DNA from: Papaver somniferum
Taxonomy: Eukaryota; Streptophyta; Magnoliopsida; Ranunculales; Papaveraceae
Assembly: GCF_003573695.1 (NCBI RefSeq)
Contig: NC_039358.1
Location: 155,920,920-155,984,919, forward strand
DNA length: 64,000 nucleotides
Direction: 5' to 3'
The notes under the pieces were generated by a model. The model ran no database searches, was not told the origin of the DNA, and saw only the letters and a program-made list of their open reading frames with translations. This document shows, one piece after another, positions 22,984-34,594 of the stretch. Each line of letters starts with the position of its first letter. The stretch's first letter is position 1. The translations under genes were made by a program, and so were the position numbers.

Positions 22984-23121
22984 GAACTTCAGTTTCTTTT
23001 TAATCACTACATCTTCCCGTTTCAGAAACCCTAGAAATTTGAATTTCTTCTTTTTGAACTTCACTTCCTTTTTAATCTCTCCCCGTTTCAGAAACCCTAG
23101 AAATTTCAATTTCTTCTTTTC
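22984..23121 (+). repeat. Tandem duplication in the TDP2 leader
   Basis: Two copies of about 70 bp share GAACTTCA(G/C)TT, TTTTTAATC, CCCGTTTCAGAAACCCTAGA and AATTTCTTCTTTT, directly upstream of the ATG at 23129. Each contains AAACCCTA, a motif often found near transcription starts of plant housekeeping genes. If the transcript starts upstream, both lie in its 5' leader. Confidence 0.8.
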
Positions 23122-23128
23122 TAAATCA

Positions 23129-24722
23129 ATGGCGTGGTCTTGTTCCAAATGCACTTTTCTAAACCCTCCGTCTCAAAAATCAACATGCCAGATTTGTCTC
23201 TTCTCATCATCATTATCTGCTTCATCCTCTTCTCCCTCTCCTTCTTTTTCTCCTTCTCCAACAGCGACGCTTAAATGGTCTTGCAAAGCCTGTACTTTTT
23301 CGAACCCAGTCGGTCGACATAACTGTGAAATTTGTGGAACAAGATCTTCTGCGTCGTTACTATCTGATTTTGAAGACTTAGATCCAATTGATTCAGATGG
23401 AAAATTGGATTCTTCAATTGGTTCTGTTTTCTTGCCCTTGAAAGCTTGTCAAAATAACAGGAAAGTTGAACAAATATCTACTGAAGAATCAACTGATTGT
23501 TTTCTCGATGTGGGCGAGTCTTGCTCTTCGAAATCATCCAGAAAGGAAGGAACTTTCTCGGGTTAGTCTTGATTTCTTTAGTTGTTAACTGTTTTTTTTT
23601 TTTAAGGGTTTTAGGGTTTCAATCAATTATAGGAAACAGCCAGCGTGGAGACCAGATTACTGGCCTCAGTCCCCTGGCCAAATGGGCTGTTCCCAATCGT
23701 GCATCCTTGAAATAGTTTAATCTTGATTTGATGTACATGTGCAGGTACTACAGAGGAGAAGAAGGAAATAGAGTTGCACACATTGAAGGTCTTGAGTTAC
23801 AATATATGGTTTAATGAGGACTTAGAACTGCATAAGAGAATGAAAGCATTGGGGGATCTCATTCAGCTGCATACTCCTGATGTCATATGCTTACAAGAGG
23901 TGACCCCAACAATTTATCATATTTTCCAACAATCTAGCTGGTGGAAAGTTTATCGTTGCTCAGTTTCATATGAAATGGTGAACAAACCTTATTTCTGTAT
24001 GCAGGTATGATTTGATTCATCCACTTTAACTATTGTCGATGTTATTTATGATTGGTTAAAATGAACTTCCTTCTTGTGTCGCATTTTGAATCACTTACTT
24101 GTTACACTTCCATAAATTTTGGCAGTTGAGTAAATTACCCGTAAAATCCTTTAGTTGCAAACCCTTCAGCAACTCTATAATGGGGAGAGAGCTTTGTTCG
24201 ACTGAGATTGAAGTTGGAGGTGGAGGTGGAGGGAGCAAGAAATTGGTTATTGCTACTAGCCATCTTGAAAGCCCTTGCCCTGCCCCACCAACATGGAATC
24301 AGATGTTCAGCAAAGAACGTGTAGCTCAAGCAAAGGAAGCCATACTGATTCTTAAGGGTTCGCCGAATGTCATACTTGGTGGTGATATGAACTGGGATGA
24401 CAAGTTGGATGGTCAGTTTCCATTACCCGATGGTTGGGTCGATGCCTGGAGTGAGCTAAAGCCCGGAGATAATGGATATACGTATGATACCAAATCGAAT
24501 CAGATGCTATCAGGCAATCGGACTCTGCAGAAGCGATTAGACCGATTCATTTGCAATTTGCAGGATTTCAAAATATGTGGGATCGAGTTGATCGGTAGGG
24601 AAGAATTACCAGGCCTTTCATATTGTAAGGAGAAGAAAGTTAAGGGTAAGCTGCAGAAGTTGATGCTCCCTGTTTTGCCTAGTGATCATTATGGATTGCT
24701 CCTTACAATCTGCAACAAGTGA
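23129..24722 (+). CDS. TDP2: Tyrosyl-DNA phosphodiesterase 2-like protein, three exons, 429 aa
   Basis: Exons 23129-23561, 23745-24004 and 24126-24722 join in frame (GT donors at 23562 and 24005, AG acceptors at 23744 and 24125). The ATG is chosen because MAWSCSKCTF begins the first zinc finger; the open frame upstream is duplicated leader. Residues 3-23 and 50-69 are RanBP2-type fingers (WSCxxCTFxNP...CxxC), which bind ubiquitin or RNA. From residue 158 follows an endonuclease/exonuclease/phosphatase fold with SYNIW (Asn164), LQEV (Glu196), TSHLES (His277), GGDMNWDD (Asp318, Asn320) and LPSDH (Asp418, His419), matching the TDP2 signature. TDP2 removes 5'-tyrosyl adducts left by failed topoisomerase II. 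All catalytic residues are present and no stop interrupts, so it looks functional. Confidence 0.93.
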
Positions 24723-25672
24723 TGAAAGAGTCTTCCGTAGAGGGGTAACTCTTCTTTTTGGCTTGTTTTTCGGATGACACATTCAACGAGAAGTTCTCAG
24801 AAGGAAGTTTGTTATATGTCAATAGCCGTTTTTTTTTTTTGTCTCTATGGTTCAGTAGTCAGCTAACTTTTGTGAACGACCAAAGACCATTGTCCTTTAT
24901 CCTGGATGGCAGTCTCTTTGACTTTTTGTAGAACGGTGGTTTCTCTTTTCTGATGTACACATGTAGATGCTTGCTGCCTTGAGTTTTGGAGATTGAATTT
25001 TCATCTGAAAGATACTTGTTATTCCCAAATGTTAATGGAAAGTAAATTTTGTCATATATTTGCATCATTTGATGAAGTCACAGTTCACTGAAAGTTCTTT
25101 TTCCCTAATTAGAACCTATAGCATAACTAAATTCTCGTGGGCAGGTTATCCAATGAAGAAGGATATACGGCTTATATCTTTAATCTGTTCGAGGTTAGGA
25201 CGTCGCATCTGGAATAGAAGGTTTCAGTCATATGTTGTCAAACATATTACAACCCCAGTAATTTGCACAGGTACAGAGTGGACTGCAATAATGTTTAAAA
25301 TTTATTATTAGTAAGTGGTGACATTGTGGTTAGAGGCCAAATCAAACCAGTAGCAACCTTTATCCTTTTCTCAGTATTCTGATAGGATAACATTTAGGTG
25401 AATTCTTGGGTTGAGCTTCTGCCATATAACAAATTTCCTTTAGTACAACGCGGCCTTGTCCTTTCAAGCTAGAGTATGAAACTCAGGGTTTAGTTTACTT
25501 TAGCCTGTCTGCTATGAAATGTTATCATGTTATTATCTCCATGATCAGCTAAATACAACTGCAGCAAACAAGCTGCAAGAAATTAAACCCAAGTTTTAAG
25601 AAATCCATTAGTGTCATCACTGTGCGGGGGATAAGACTGAAGCTATATCTAGAAAACGACAAGGCAGTTTGG

Positions 25673-25723
25673 CAGATTTGTTGCTTAGAATGTATTAGCA
25701 GATTGTTGCTTAGAATGTATTAG
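25673..25723. repeat. 26-bp tandem duplication
   Basis: CAGATTTGTTGCTTAGAATG then TATTAG is followed at once by the same sequence lacking one T. Confidence 0.85.
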
Positions 25724-26151
25724 CAGAAATGGAAGAAAAGATAATCTACTGAGAAAATATTTAATGCGGTCTCATTATCAAATTGATTACATAGTATATG
25801 CAAGGAAGCATTCAATAGCTAGGCTGGATCATGATCTTTCCAGATTCCATAATCCATACTAGCACTGTTTAATTGATTCCATCATCTTTCCGGCATGGGC
25901 GCTGTTTAACCTACAACCAACCTGATAGATGTAAGTTCATCGAAATAGGATTAGTTAATGAATTTCCCATCAAATTCCACTTATAAAATGTTGTAGCAAC
26001 GGCCATGGTTCCGGAGATTATTGGTTATCTTTCTGACTAATGCCAATCTTATCATTTTTTAACTATTTTTTGTCCTTTTTGGCATAGTGGTTGTCCAGCC
26101 GTTATAGGTGGTTTAACAACGCCACAATGGTAAGGCCTTAAATTAGAACTG

Positions 26152-26343
26152 TTATAACGGACAACGGTAATAACGATGCTTTAAAAGCTGCTATTCACTG
26201 CTTTTTGCAATCAGCAGGGGTCATTGTATTTGGTCATACTTTTATGCTTATAACGGACAACGGTAATAACGATACTTTAAAAGCTTTTGATTCACTGCTT
26301 TCTGCAATCAGCAGGAGTCATTGTATTTGGTCATATTTTTTGT
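26152..26343. repeat. 96-bp tandem duplication
   Basis: Two units begin TTATAACGGACAACGGTAAT (26152 and 26248) and end in TTTGGTCATA followed by a T-rich stretch. They differ by a few substitutions and small gaps by eye. Confidence 0.9.
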
Positions 26344-26675
26344 GCCCGAGTAACAACAGGTCACCAGGGGTTGAATATATTCCATAAGAGGCCAGAGATC
26401 ATTATGGTAGCATGGCTATATGATGATAAGCGTTGGTCTCTGGGAAACACCTTGGTTTTATCTCCTTACTCAGATCAGAGCTTCTCTATTGTGCAAATCC
26501 TCTTCCGGTAAAAGTAGAAGTGAGCATTGTTTTCTTTCTGCAACTTTACCTTATGATAAATCTTTCATCATTATGTTTCTGAATAATCTCCCTGTTAACC
26601 TTCAAACTTTTGTTTTTGTTTTGTTTTTTTGTTTGGGCTGAATCCCAGGTTCAGGAGCTCTTTTATCAATCTCAT

Positions 26676-27835
26676 ATGGCAAGCAACAACAACGATAGCC
26701 AAAACCAGCAAAGCACCTATTTAGGGAAGGCCATGGAAGTTTGCAATGGGGGTGACACAAAGAACCAGTGGGACAAACTCCCCAATGACATGGTCCAGAC
26801 GTTACTGGGACTACTTCCCACAGAAGATATCTTCTGGTGCCAAATGGTTAGTAAGACATGGTATACGATTTTACACTCCGCATCATTTCATTTGACATCA
26901 AATCAGTTATTTGAGCGATGCCTGTGGTTTTTACTTGTCAATGTTAAGGATAGTTATGTGTACAATATGGAAACTGGTGATTTGAATCCCATAAAGTTAA
27001 AACTACCCAAGGAAAGATGTGTCGTTCCTATTGCTGGATCAGGTGGACTTGTGTGTTTTGTATCTAAATTTGACAATTCATCATACATGTGCAATCCTTA
27101 CACTGGTATGATACGCACGCTACCTTGTTTTGATTCAAACGTTATTGACTCAACCAAGGGAGTAGCGATGAATTACTCATCATCAGGATTACAATATGAA
27201 GTATTTGTTCTGTATGGAAATATGCAGGTGAAAGTATTTTCTTCTTTAGAACAGGAGAAAGCTTGGATTGAGTTACCAGCTGCACGAGAGTATACAAGTT
27301 CAGGAAACTGGTGGATAAATGATGTACCAATTATCGGAAAGAAAGGTATAACAGTTAATGGTAGTGAAGGTCAAATTTTAGTCTTACAAAATTCTACGTT
27401 AATCTGTTTTAATGAAGAAAAAGGCACAATATCAGTCTGTCCACAATTAAGTTTGGGTGAGAAAGTACAAGTACTTCCTGTAGGCTTGGTTGAGTGTGGT
27501 GGAAGGGTTTTAGCGATGATTTCAAAGAGAGGAAGACAAATAGATATTTGGGAGTTTGATTACAAGCAGACAGGTGATGGAGTCGCATCTCTTCGACTTC
27601 AACAAAGATGTCAACATTTTCCAGAGTAAGTGAGATCAATTCTACTGGTAATGGCAATTATATCATGGTCTATATGCTTAATATCATTCGGACTCGGTCA
27701 AGAGCAGTTGATGACTATTCACTTCTTATATATAACATCAAGACAGATACATGGAAGAATCTAGACACTGTTCTTCCCGACCGGAAAGTGTTGTTGCCTT
27801 GTGCTTTCAAGCCAGAAATCCGAGCAAGAGTGTAA
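26676..27835 (+). pseudogene. F-box (kelch-type) protein gene with a frame break near 27605
   Basis: The chosen start is MASNNNDS at 26676. Residues 31-70 form an F-box (WDKLPNDMVQTLLGLLP, FWCQMVSKTWYTIL), the Skp1-binding part of an SCF ubiquitin ligase. The rest resembles the kelch/beta-propeller-like region of plant F-box proteins (LVCFVSK, YMCNPYTGMIRTLPC, WIELPAAREY, VGLVECGGRVLAMISK, DIWEFDY). The first frame ends at a stop at 27627-27629. A second frame (MSTFSRVSEINSTGNGNYIM, then LIYNIKTDTWKNLDTVLP) continues the domain to 27835, giving the ~390 residues usual for the family if joined. Either a one- or two-base indel near 27605 broke the gene, or the GTAAGT at 27625 is a donor. I favour the indel, because the second frame overlaps the first and reads on without a gap. 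Confidence 0.75.
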
Positions 27836-29451
27836 TATCATATGAGAACTTATGTGGATAGGTGGATAACTGGAAATTCTTAAAGATTAATGTTACATGA
27901 GTTGGTCAATTTCCGTCCAATGGATCAGTAGTTAACGATGTATTATCATTTTTATAGAATAATTTATTTGTTGTGATACAAATTATTTCTGCTTTTAGCT
28001 AAAAACCAAAAAACCTGACCTTATAAAACAAAAACAACTTTCTATATTCATTTAATCTTACCAAATTCTTAAACCCTAATCAATTTTTTTTTAAAATGTT
28101 TTTGTCCAACAATCACCCGTTCATCTAAGGTAAGGTAAATTCCTATCAACTCGTTCTACCAATCATTGATTTACACATTTGAAACCTCATTTTTGAAAAT
28201 CAAAATTTCCATTTCATCTCATAATCGATTTCGATAGATCCATCGTATCAGTCGATTATGGGTATGCTCTTCATGTCCATGAATCTTTAGAAACCGATTC
28301 TGGATGGTACTTCAATTCTAAATAACATAACCGATTTGTAGGACGCCTTAATTTATTTATTTTTGGATTTTGTGGTCTCACAATAGGTTTTTATATATGT
28401 GGTTTATCTACTGATTATGGTCACTAGTCTATTGAAGTTCCCACACTAGAATCGGTATATAATCAGTATATATTTATATGTCCTATCCACCGATTTTTAG
28501 GGTTTCGTTCTTCTATAAAGTTTTCTAGACATAATCGGATTACATATATTGTCTTATTTTCCGATTCTCTAATTAGATTTGTATTTAGATTGTGCTTTTG
28601 TAGATATGCATTTCAGCCACCTGTAATTTTACAACTGAGAAATTCAAGAAAGGGATGTTAAGAGGGATCCATAGATAATCATAAGGAACAAATACAAGTT
28701 CACATTTGGTCGAGAGACCAAACTAGAGAAGGCCTTGGATTTTGCAGAGAAGCTTGCGCAAAAAGGAGGAGAAAACAAATAATAGATCTGTTGAAGACTG
28801 AGGAACTGTATAAACTTGGTGCTGCTGCTGCTGCCAATGTTGGTGCTGCTGTCGATGCTGCCAATGTTGTTGCTTCTACAGCTGTCGATGTTGCTGCTCT
28901 CAATGCTAATGCTCCTTAGTGATTTCTTCTCCCAGTGTTCATCCTCCCTGATACTTTACTATGCTAGGTAATTAAGAAAATATAAGTTTAAGATTCTAAG
29001 ACATTAATGGTTTGTAATTATCGTAAGACTGTGACGGTTTTTAATTTGGTACGATGGTGTTATGCTTCCATTAACTGACGGGTTATAATTATGGAAAATG
29101 TTGTCCCGCGCGACAACGCAAGACCGTTTTATAAGCTAGCAGTTAATCACCCTTGGATAGCTATACTGAAATGTTCTCAGTCATTGAAAATAAATTTACT
29201 TTTGGAAATGAATCAAATTGTAAACACACCCTTTGATTTAGTTTAATATAAAATAAAAAATCCTCCGTGTATAATTTATCACAATTTTCTTTATCTTATT
29301 CTTCCAAGCTGATTTGAAACTTCTCTCAACGACTCAGCGTTTTGCCATTAATAAAACTCACAAATGGAGAATCAGAGAGATACCCGTTGAAGAGCTTGAG
29401 AAACAAACACTTGAAAATGTTATTTCGACAATCAAAATCATTCAACCTGTT
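27836..29451. other. Intergenic stretch; Ala-rich frame at 28680-28918 unassigned
   Basis: From about 28200 to 28570 the motif CCGATT/AATCGG recurs several times. At 28740-28918 a frame without an ATG reads IIDLLKTEELYKLGAAAAAN, VGAAVDAANVVASTAVDVAA, LNANAP then stop; its 5' side continues only in another frame (TFGRETKLEKALDFAEKLAQ). It may be a relic of a small gene with a frameshift, but GCT-repeat composition can produce this by chance. Confidence 0.35.
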
Positions 29452-30560
29452 TGTTAGAGCATAGTTCGGTTGAACCCACCAAGCATTGATATGTAGAGTT
29501 TGGTTGTTATATTTTAGCATCAATACTCATCTAGAGTCGCTTGATTAATTACTAGACTCAACTTCGTTTAGGTTAGACTAGAAAGTCTAAGAATATTGAG
29601 ACTTACAAGTATTACTCTAAAGACCTGAAGAATGTGAAGAAGTAACGACTACAACGAAGACATCATCCTTCCACTTAAGTTTAGTAATATTGACTTGACT
29701 TATGTCCATTCCTAACATATCTTTCAACTCGCTAACATGCAAAGCTATATTTATGGAACTCTAGTATTAGACTTAGTCAATAGCATTATGATCAAAATGT
29801 CAAGGAATTATATTGAATTACGAAGTATAACGCTTATCCTTTGAACTTCGTAAATAAGACATCAATATAATATATCTATTTAGTTACTTGAATATGCGCG
29901 GGATACAGGTGTGATTTCATCCTAGAAAACTATGTATTATTACATTGGTTTAAGGAAGTAACTGTATGAACTTGTTTCATAATTTAAAGTGAAATCAATA
30001 ATTGTGTTGGTCCGTTTTTTCATTGAATAATATTTGGATGACCAACACAAGATGACAAGGTAGGACCAATCTTAACTTATGTTGAGAATCAAGGTAGAAC
30101 CCATCATACCCTATATTGTTTGACAAGATATAACCGATCCTAACTAGTATTGAGAGACAAGGTATAACTGGTATAACCAATCCTAACTAGTATTGGGAAG
30201 CAAGGTATAACTGATCATAACCTATATTGGGAGTCATGGTATAACGGGTCCCAACTTATTTTGGGAGTCATGGTAGTTACGGTCCCAAGAGAAACTTCTA
30301 GATGTCGGCATTATTTGAACATGTGCACTACTCTTATCATTAATTGTTCAAAGATATTCCTTGATGCTCAAGGTAATCCCAAACCTAAATATTGAAAAAC
30401 ATTTAATTATGATTTTTGATTTTATATGTTTAATTATCAGCAATTAAAGCATATACTCTAAAAAATGATTATCAGTTAATGTGCTAAACTAATAATAGAA
30501 ATTTTCTAAGCGAGATTTCGGAAATATTGTTTGATATTAATTGGAAATAGGAAAATCAAA
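29452..30560 (+). mobile_element. Element A: SIRE-like copia LTR, 5' portion, cut by element B
   Basis: It begins TGTTAGAGCATAGTTCGGTT and runs parallel to the first ~1.1-1.4 kb of B's LTR (30561), including the TTCAAAGATATTCCTTGATG and AATTTTCTAAGCGAGATTTC regions. It stops where B begins with its own TGTTAG. The remainder should lie beyond the right edge of the window. Confidence 0.8.
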
Positions 30561-33404
30561 TGTTAGAGTATAGCTCGGTTGAACCCACCAAGCATTGGTA
30601 TGTCAAGTTAGGTTGTCATATGTTAGTGAACCAAAACTCATTTAAAGAGTCGCTTGATTATTTACTAGAGTCAACTTCGTATAGGTTATATACAAAGTTA
30701 CTATATGATACTTACAAGTATTACGTGAAGACTTGAATAATGTGAAGAAGTAAAGAGCTACATCGACGACATCATCCTTCCTCTTGAGGTTAGTAATATT
30801 TGACTTGAACTGTTTCATTCCTAATGTATCTTTCAAGTCGTGCATATTGAAAACATAACTGCGAAGCTGTGAATGATTATACTCTAGTTAGACATAGTAT
30901 TAAGGAATTACAATACGAAGTATAACGTCTATCTTTTTAACTTCGTATATAAGACATCGACATAAACGTATCAATGCTATTGTGATTATGTATGTGTATG
31001 GGTGAAGATTTCATCATAGGAAACAATGTTTTACATTCGTTTAAAGGAAGTACAATTCATAAACTTGGTTTGTGCATCGAAAGGGAAATCACTAGGCTTA
31101 TTGGTATTGTTATTCATTGCAAATCTTTGGATTACCAATATGTGTGTTTAGTATAACCGCTCATAACTTGTTTATGTATCTTGGTAAAACTATCACAATG
31201 CCCGACTTTTGTATTGGTATGACTTTTATTAGTGAAACCGATCTTAAGTAATCACCTGAGATGGTATGATTGATATTCTGTAATTGGTATGACCAACTCT
31301 AGACATTGGGGAACCGATCCTAGCAAGAGGTGCAACCGATCACAAGTATGTGGAATCGATCCTTGTAAGAGGTATAACAAGTCTTAGTAATTGGTAACCG
31401 ATCCTATGACTTGTGCAACCGATTACAAGTAAATACCATAATTATGTGGTAACCGATCCTAGTACCTAGTCAACCAATTTTTGGAAAGATAGTGTGACCG
31501 ATCCTAGTACCCACATGGAGGTAGAACCGAAGCTTTGTGTTTTGGTAGAACCGTGAAACCCATTAATGGTGACTTGATAGGATAATCAATCACATAGTTC
31601 TTGGAAGTCATATGAACCAATTATAAACTCGTTTGGAAGTGTGGCAAATCGGTTCCAAGATTGTAAATATGAAAAAGGATTTACAAAGTAAAGATGTCGA
31701 CATACTTTGAACATGTGCAGTAATTCTTATCTTTTATTGTTCAAAGATATTCCTTAATAACTAAAGGATAATCCCGGATCGAAATAAATTGAGAAACTTT
31801 TAATTAAGGTTTTTGGTTTTTATATGCTTTTAATTTCCAGCAATTAAATGCATATCTTTAGAAAATAAAAATTAGTAATGTGCATTTACTAATTGGAGAT
31901 TTTCTACTGAAATTTCGGTCAATATTTGGACAGAGCATTTCCAGGAATTATGAAAATCTTTTTTGGCTTTATTGCATATCTTTGAGAATATTTAGTTTTG
32001 GAAATTCCTTGGTGTCCAAACTTCCTTGGTCTATAAATATTGAAGTTTGCATTTCTAGCAAACTAATCCTTAGAGCCAGCAAAACTACCTAGTTGTGTTG
32101 TTACTGGTGGAGTCGTCTATTCGGAGAGGAAAATACCCTAATTAGGCAAAATTTCTTACGACCGCTCGTTTTAAAGACTTCTTTGGGATTGGGAAGCTCT
32201 ACGAGTACCGTTGGTGGGAAACTAGATAATTGCAGTTTATTATTAGTTTTCGATTGATTTGATTGACTAACGGTTGTTGAAATTTGATTGCACCTAGTTT
32301 GTTTATGCTTGAGAATCTTCTCTTCTGATATAAGATTCACTCAAAATAGATCGAAGTATCGACGGGGATCTTTAGAATTTTTTGTAGATCTAAAGATGTA
32401 TTGTGATAATCCATTATTAACAGACTCCGTTCTGTGTGTGATTGATTACAAGAGATTCAAGTTGTTTATGTGCAGGTCTTTATTGAAGATCTAAGAAGAT
32501 TTGAAGACAAAGAAGATTTCTTATTTGAGTTCATAATCTTTGGTGTGCAAAAAACTTGATCGGCTGGGGATCCAACTATAATCGGTTTATCTTTGTGATA
32601 ACCTTGATTGATTAATTGAGTAGATCGACATCAATACATTTCTTTGTGATTAATAATATTGATTGCATAGTCTAAACAATTACTTTGGTAGTTTTCAAAT
32701 AGATTGATCTAAGAACCTGACAAAGGATTTTATTGGGATAAACGGAAGAGTCTTTTGTCAAACTCATATCACGTTGTTTGAAAAGAGTTTTTACCGAACA
32801 GATTTGTTGTTCCTTTACTGTTTGGAATACGAACCAAAGGAATTGTTCCAAGTGCGTGACTTATTGCTAGTTGGAGGCACAGGGATACAAACGGAACTAG
32901 GTGAACTATAGGTTTAGTTGCTTGGTCTCAACTATACGAAGTTGGTTTAGATTTTGTATAACGACTTAATTCTGAGAGTATTCAATTCTGGACAATGTCT
33001 CGGGGTTTTTATGCATTTGCCGTTTCCTCGTTAACAAAATCTTGTTGTGTCTTTTACTTTTCTATTTCCGCAATTATAATTGTTTTATTATAATTAGAAG
33101 TAAAATACACAAATGTTAATTCCTATTTACTTGATAGCAATCCTATTGTGTTTGGTTAAGTCCGAACCTATTATCAAGTAATCATACTTCATTGTTGTAT
33201 TGTCTCGATCTTGTATCCATAGTCAATCACGCAAGTTATCTTGTTGTTGTATTGTCTAGATCTTATATCCATACACGATCACAGAAGTGTGAACCGATTA
33301 GTTGTATTGTCTTGACTCAGTCCATAGACAATCACTTTCGGAGAAAGGACTTATAGGTGGAAAAGTTTTATATTGAGGTATATTTGGGTACCCTCGTATT
33401 TTCA
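30561..33404 (+). mobile_element. 5' LTR of element B (2.84 kb)
   Basis: It starts TGTTAG and ends ...TTTTCA two bases before the PBS. A block at 31130-31560 is a degenerate array of (A)ACCGATCCTA(G)-like units about 25-40 bp apart; A carries its own version at 30050-30290. A TATA box (TATAAATA, 32032-32039) sits about 1.37 kb before the LTR end and probably marks the U3/R boundary. Confidence 0.85.
32032..32039 (+). promoter_or_regulatory. Probable TATA box of element B LTR
   Basis: TATAAATA in a locally GC-richer context inside the LTR, in the position expected for an LTR promoter. No start site can be confirmed from sequence. Confidence 0.5.
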
Positions 33405-33406
33405 AT

Positions 33407-33418
33407 TGGTATCAGAGC
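33407..33418 (+). other. Primer-binding site of element B
   Basis: TGGTATCAGAGC, complementary to the 3' end of initiator methionine tRNA, the usual copia primer, two bases after the LTR. Confidence 0.95.
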
Positions 33419-33611
33419 AGCAAACACGAAAAGGTCTAACAATCTATGTTTGGTGCGATCCAACCTATAAGATATCAGTCAAAATAAGAAAAGCAAACCT
33501 AAACTTATGAAAAAATCAGTTAACGTATGTCAATATAATGAGAATAAGATCTCAGAGATGGTCAATGGAAATTGGTCTCGTAAGTCTTTTTGAAAATCAA
33601 AGAAAACGTCT

Positions 33612-34388
33612 ATGACTAATAACTTGATTGCGAATCAGGTTCCTGATCAGAAAAGAATGAATCCGAAACTCAAGAAACATGTTTTGGATCCGACTCCAAT
33701 CTCTAGTGAAAAATCATCTGTTTCCAATTGTGAAAAGAGATTAGATTCACTAGTCTTCCCAAGTTCTGAATTTCGTAAAGTGTTAGAAGGATTTTTCAAA
33801 CATGTGAAAAACTATTCAGAAAAGGGAAAAACCATTGACAGTCTAGACGATGTCCTAGAACTTATTATTCAATTGAATGTAAGAATTTGTGAAGGAAAGC
33901 GAGAAGCACTCAGTCTTCAAAATAATCTGGTAGATTATTTGGAACAAAAATTGTCTCTATGCAACGAAGCTCATCAACAGACTAAAGAGTGTGAAATTCT
34001 TACTCAATCGCTGTAGCATTCACAAATAAGGAATAAGATCCTTATTAAAGATCTTCTTACAGAGACATGTCAAAAGGTATATCTAGACAAGTGTTTAGAA
34101 AAACATTTCCAACAAGGAATGAATACCTTAAGAGGACATATAGAATGTCTTAAACAAAAGACATCAACAATTTGTCGGATGGTAGATCTAGACCACACGG
34201 GTTCAAGTTCAAGGAACATACCATCCTGGGCACAAGATGTAATCAAGGATATGGCATCTCGCAATATTCCTAATGAAGAGGATGGATTCAAAACCCACAC
34301 AAGGGATCATGATAATGTCCCTAAAAGTAAGAAGGAAGAAATTCCTCAAAAGGTACTTAATGAGGAAAATCCTCACCACAATGCTTAA
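33612..34388 (+). pseudogene. Element B ORF1, unknown charged/helical protein, one nonsense codon
   Basis: ATG at 33612, 194 bp after the PBS, where gag would be. The frame runs 258 codons with a single TAG at 34014-34016. The product is Lys/Glu/Gln-rich and predicted largely helical (VLEGFFKHVKNYSEKGKT, EALSLQNNLVDYLEQKLSLC, MNTLRGHIECLKQKTSTICR). There is no zinc knuckle, no protease motif and nothing I recognise. Element C has an ORF in the same place and of the same general character, but its sequence is not obviously alignable by eye. Confidence 0.55.
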
Positions 34389-34594
34389 TTGCGTTGGAAT
34401 ATGCATCCTTACAATGCCCAATCTTCTGATGTAAGGAAGCCCACATATTTGGGTAATCTGTATCCTGTCAATAATCTCTTATTCAACATAGAGAGTTTAC
34501 ACAATCCACATGAAGATGCTTAATCTGTCTCCATGTGTAGAAAGGCTGCATGATAGACACATTTTTGTGTCTAAATTGTACTCAATGTCTCTAT

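Larger units (their letters stand above)
24723..26675. other. Intergenic: TDP2 downstream to F-box upstream, two tandem duplications
   Basis: No supportable gene. It holds a 26-bp tandem pair at 25673-25723 and a 96-bp tandem pair at 26152-26343. A splice acceptor-like CCCAG at 26645-26649 just before the F-box ATG suggests the last part could be a leader intron of that gene. Confidence 0.5.

Noticed and set aside
28680..28918. Ala-rich small protein gene
   Set aside because: Lacks a start codon in frame, depends on a GCT-type repeat, and the better-looking upstream segment is in another frame. Kept only as a note in the intergenic entry.
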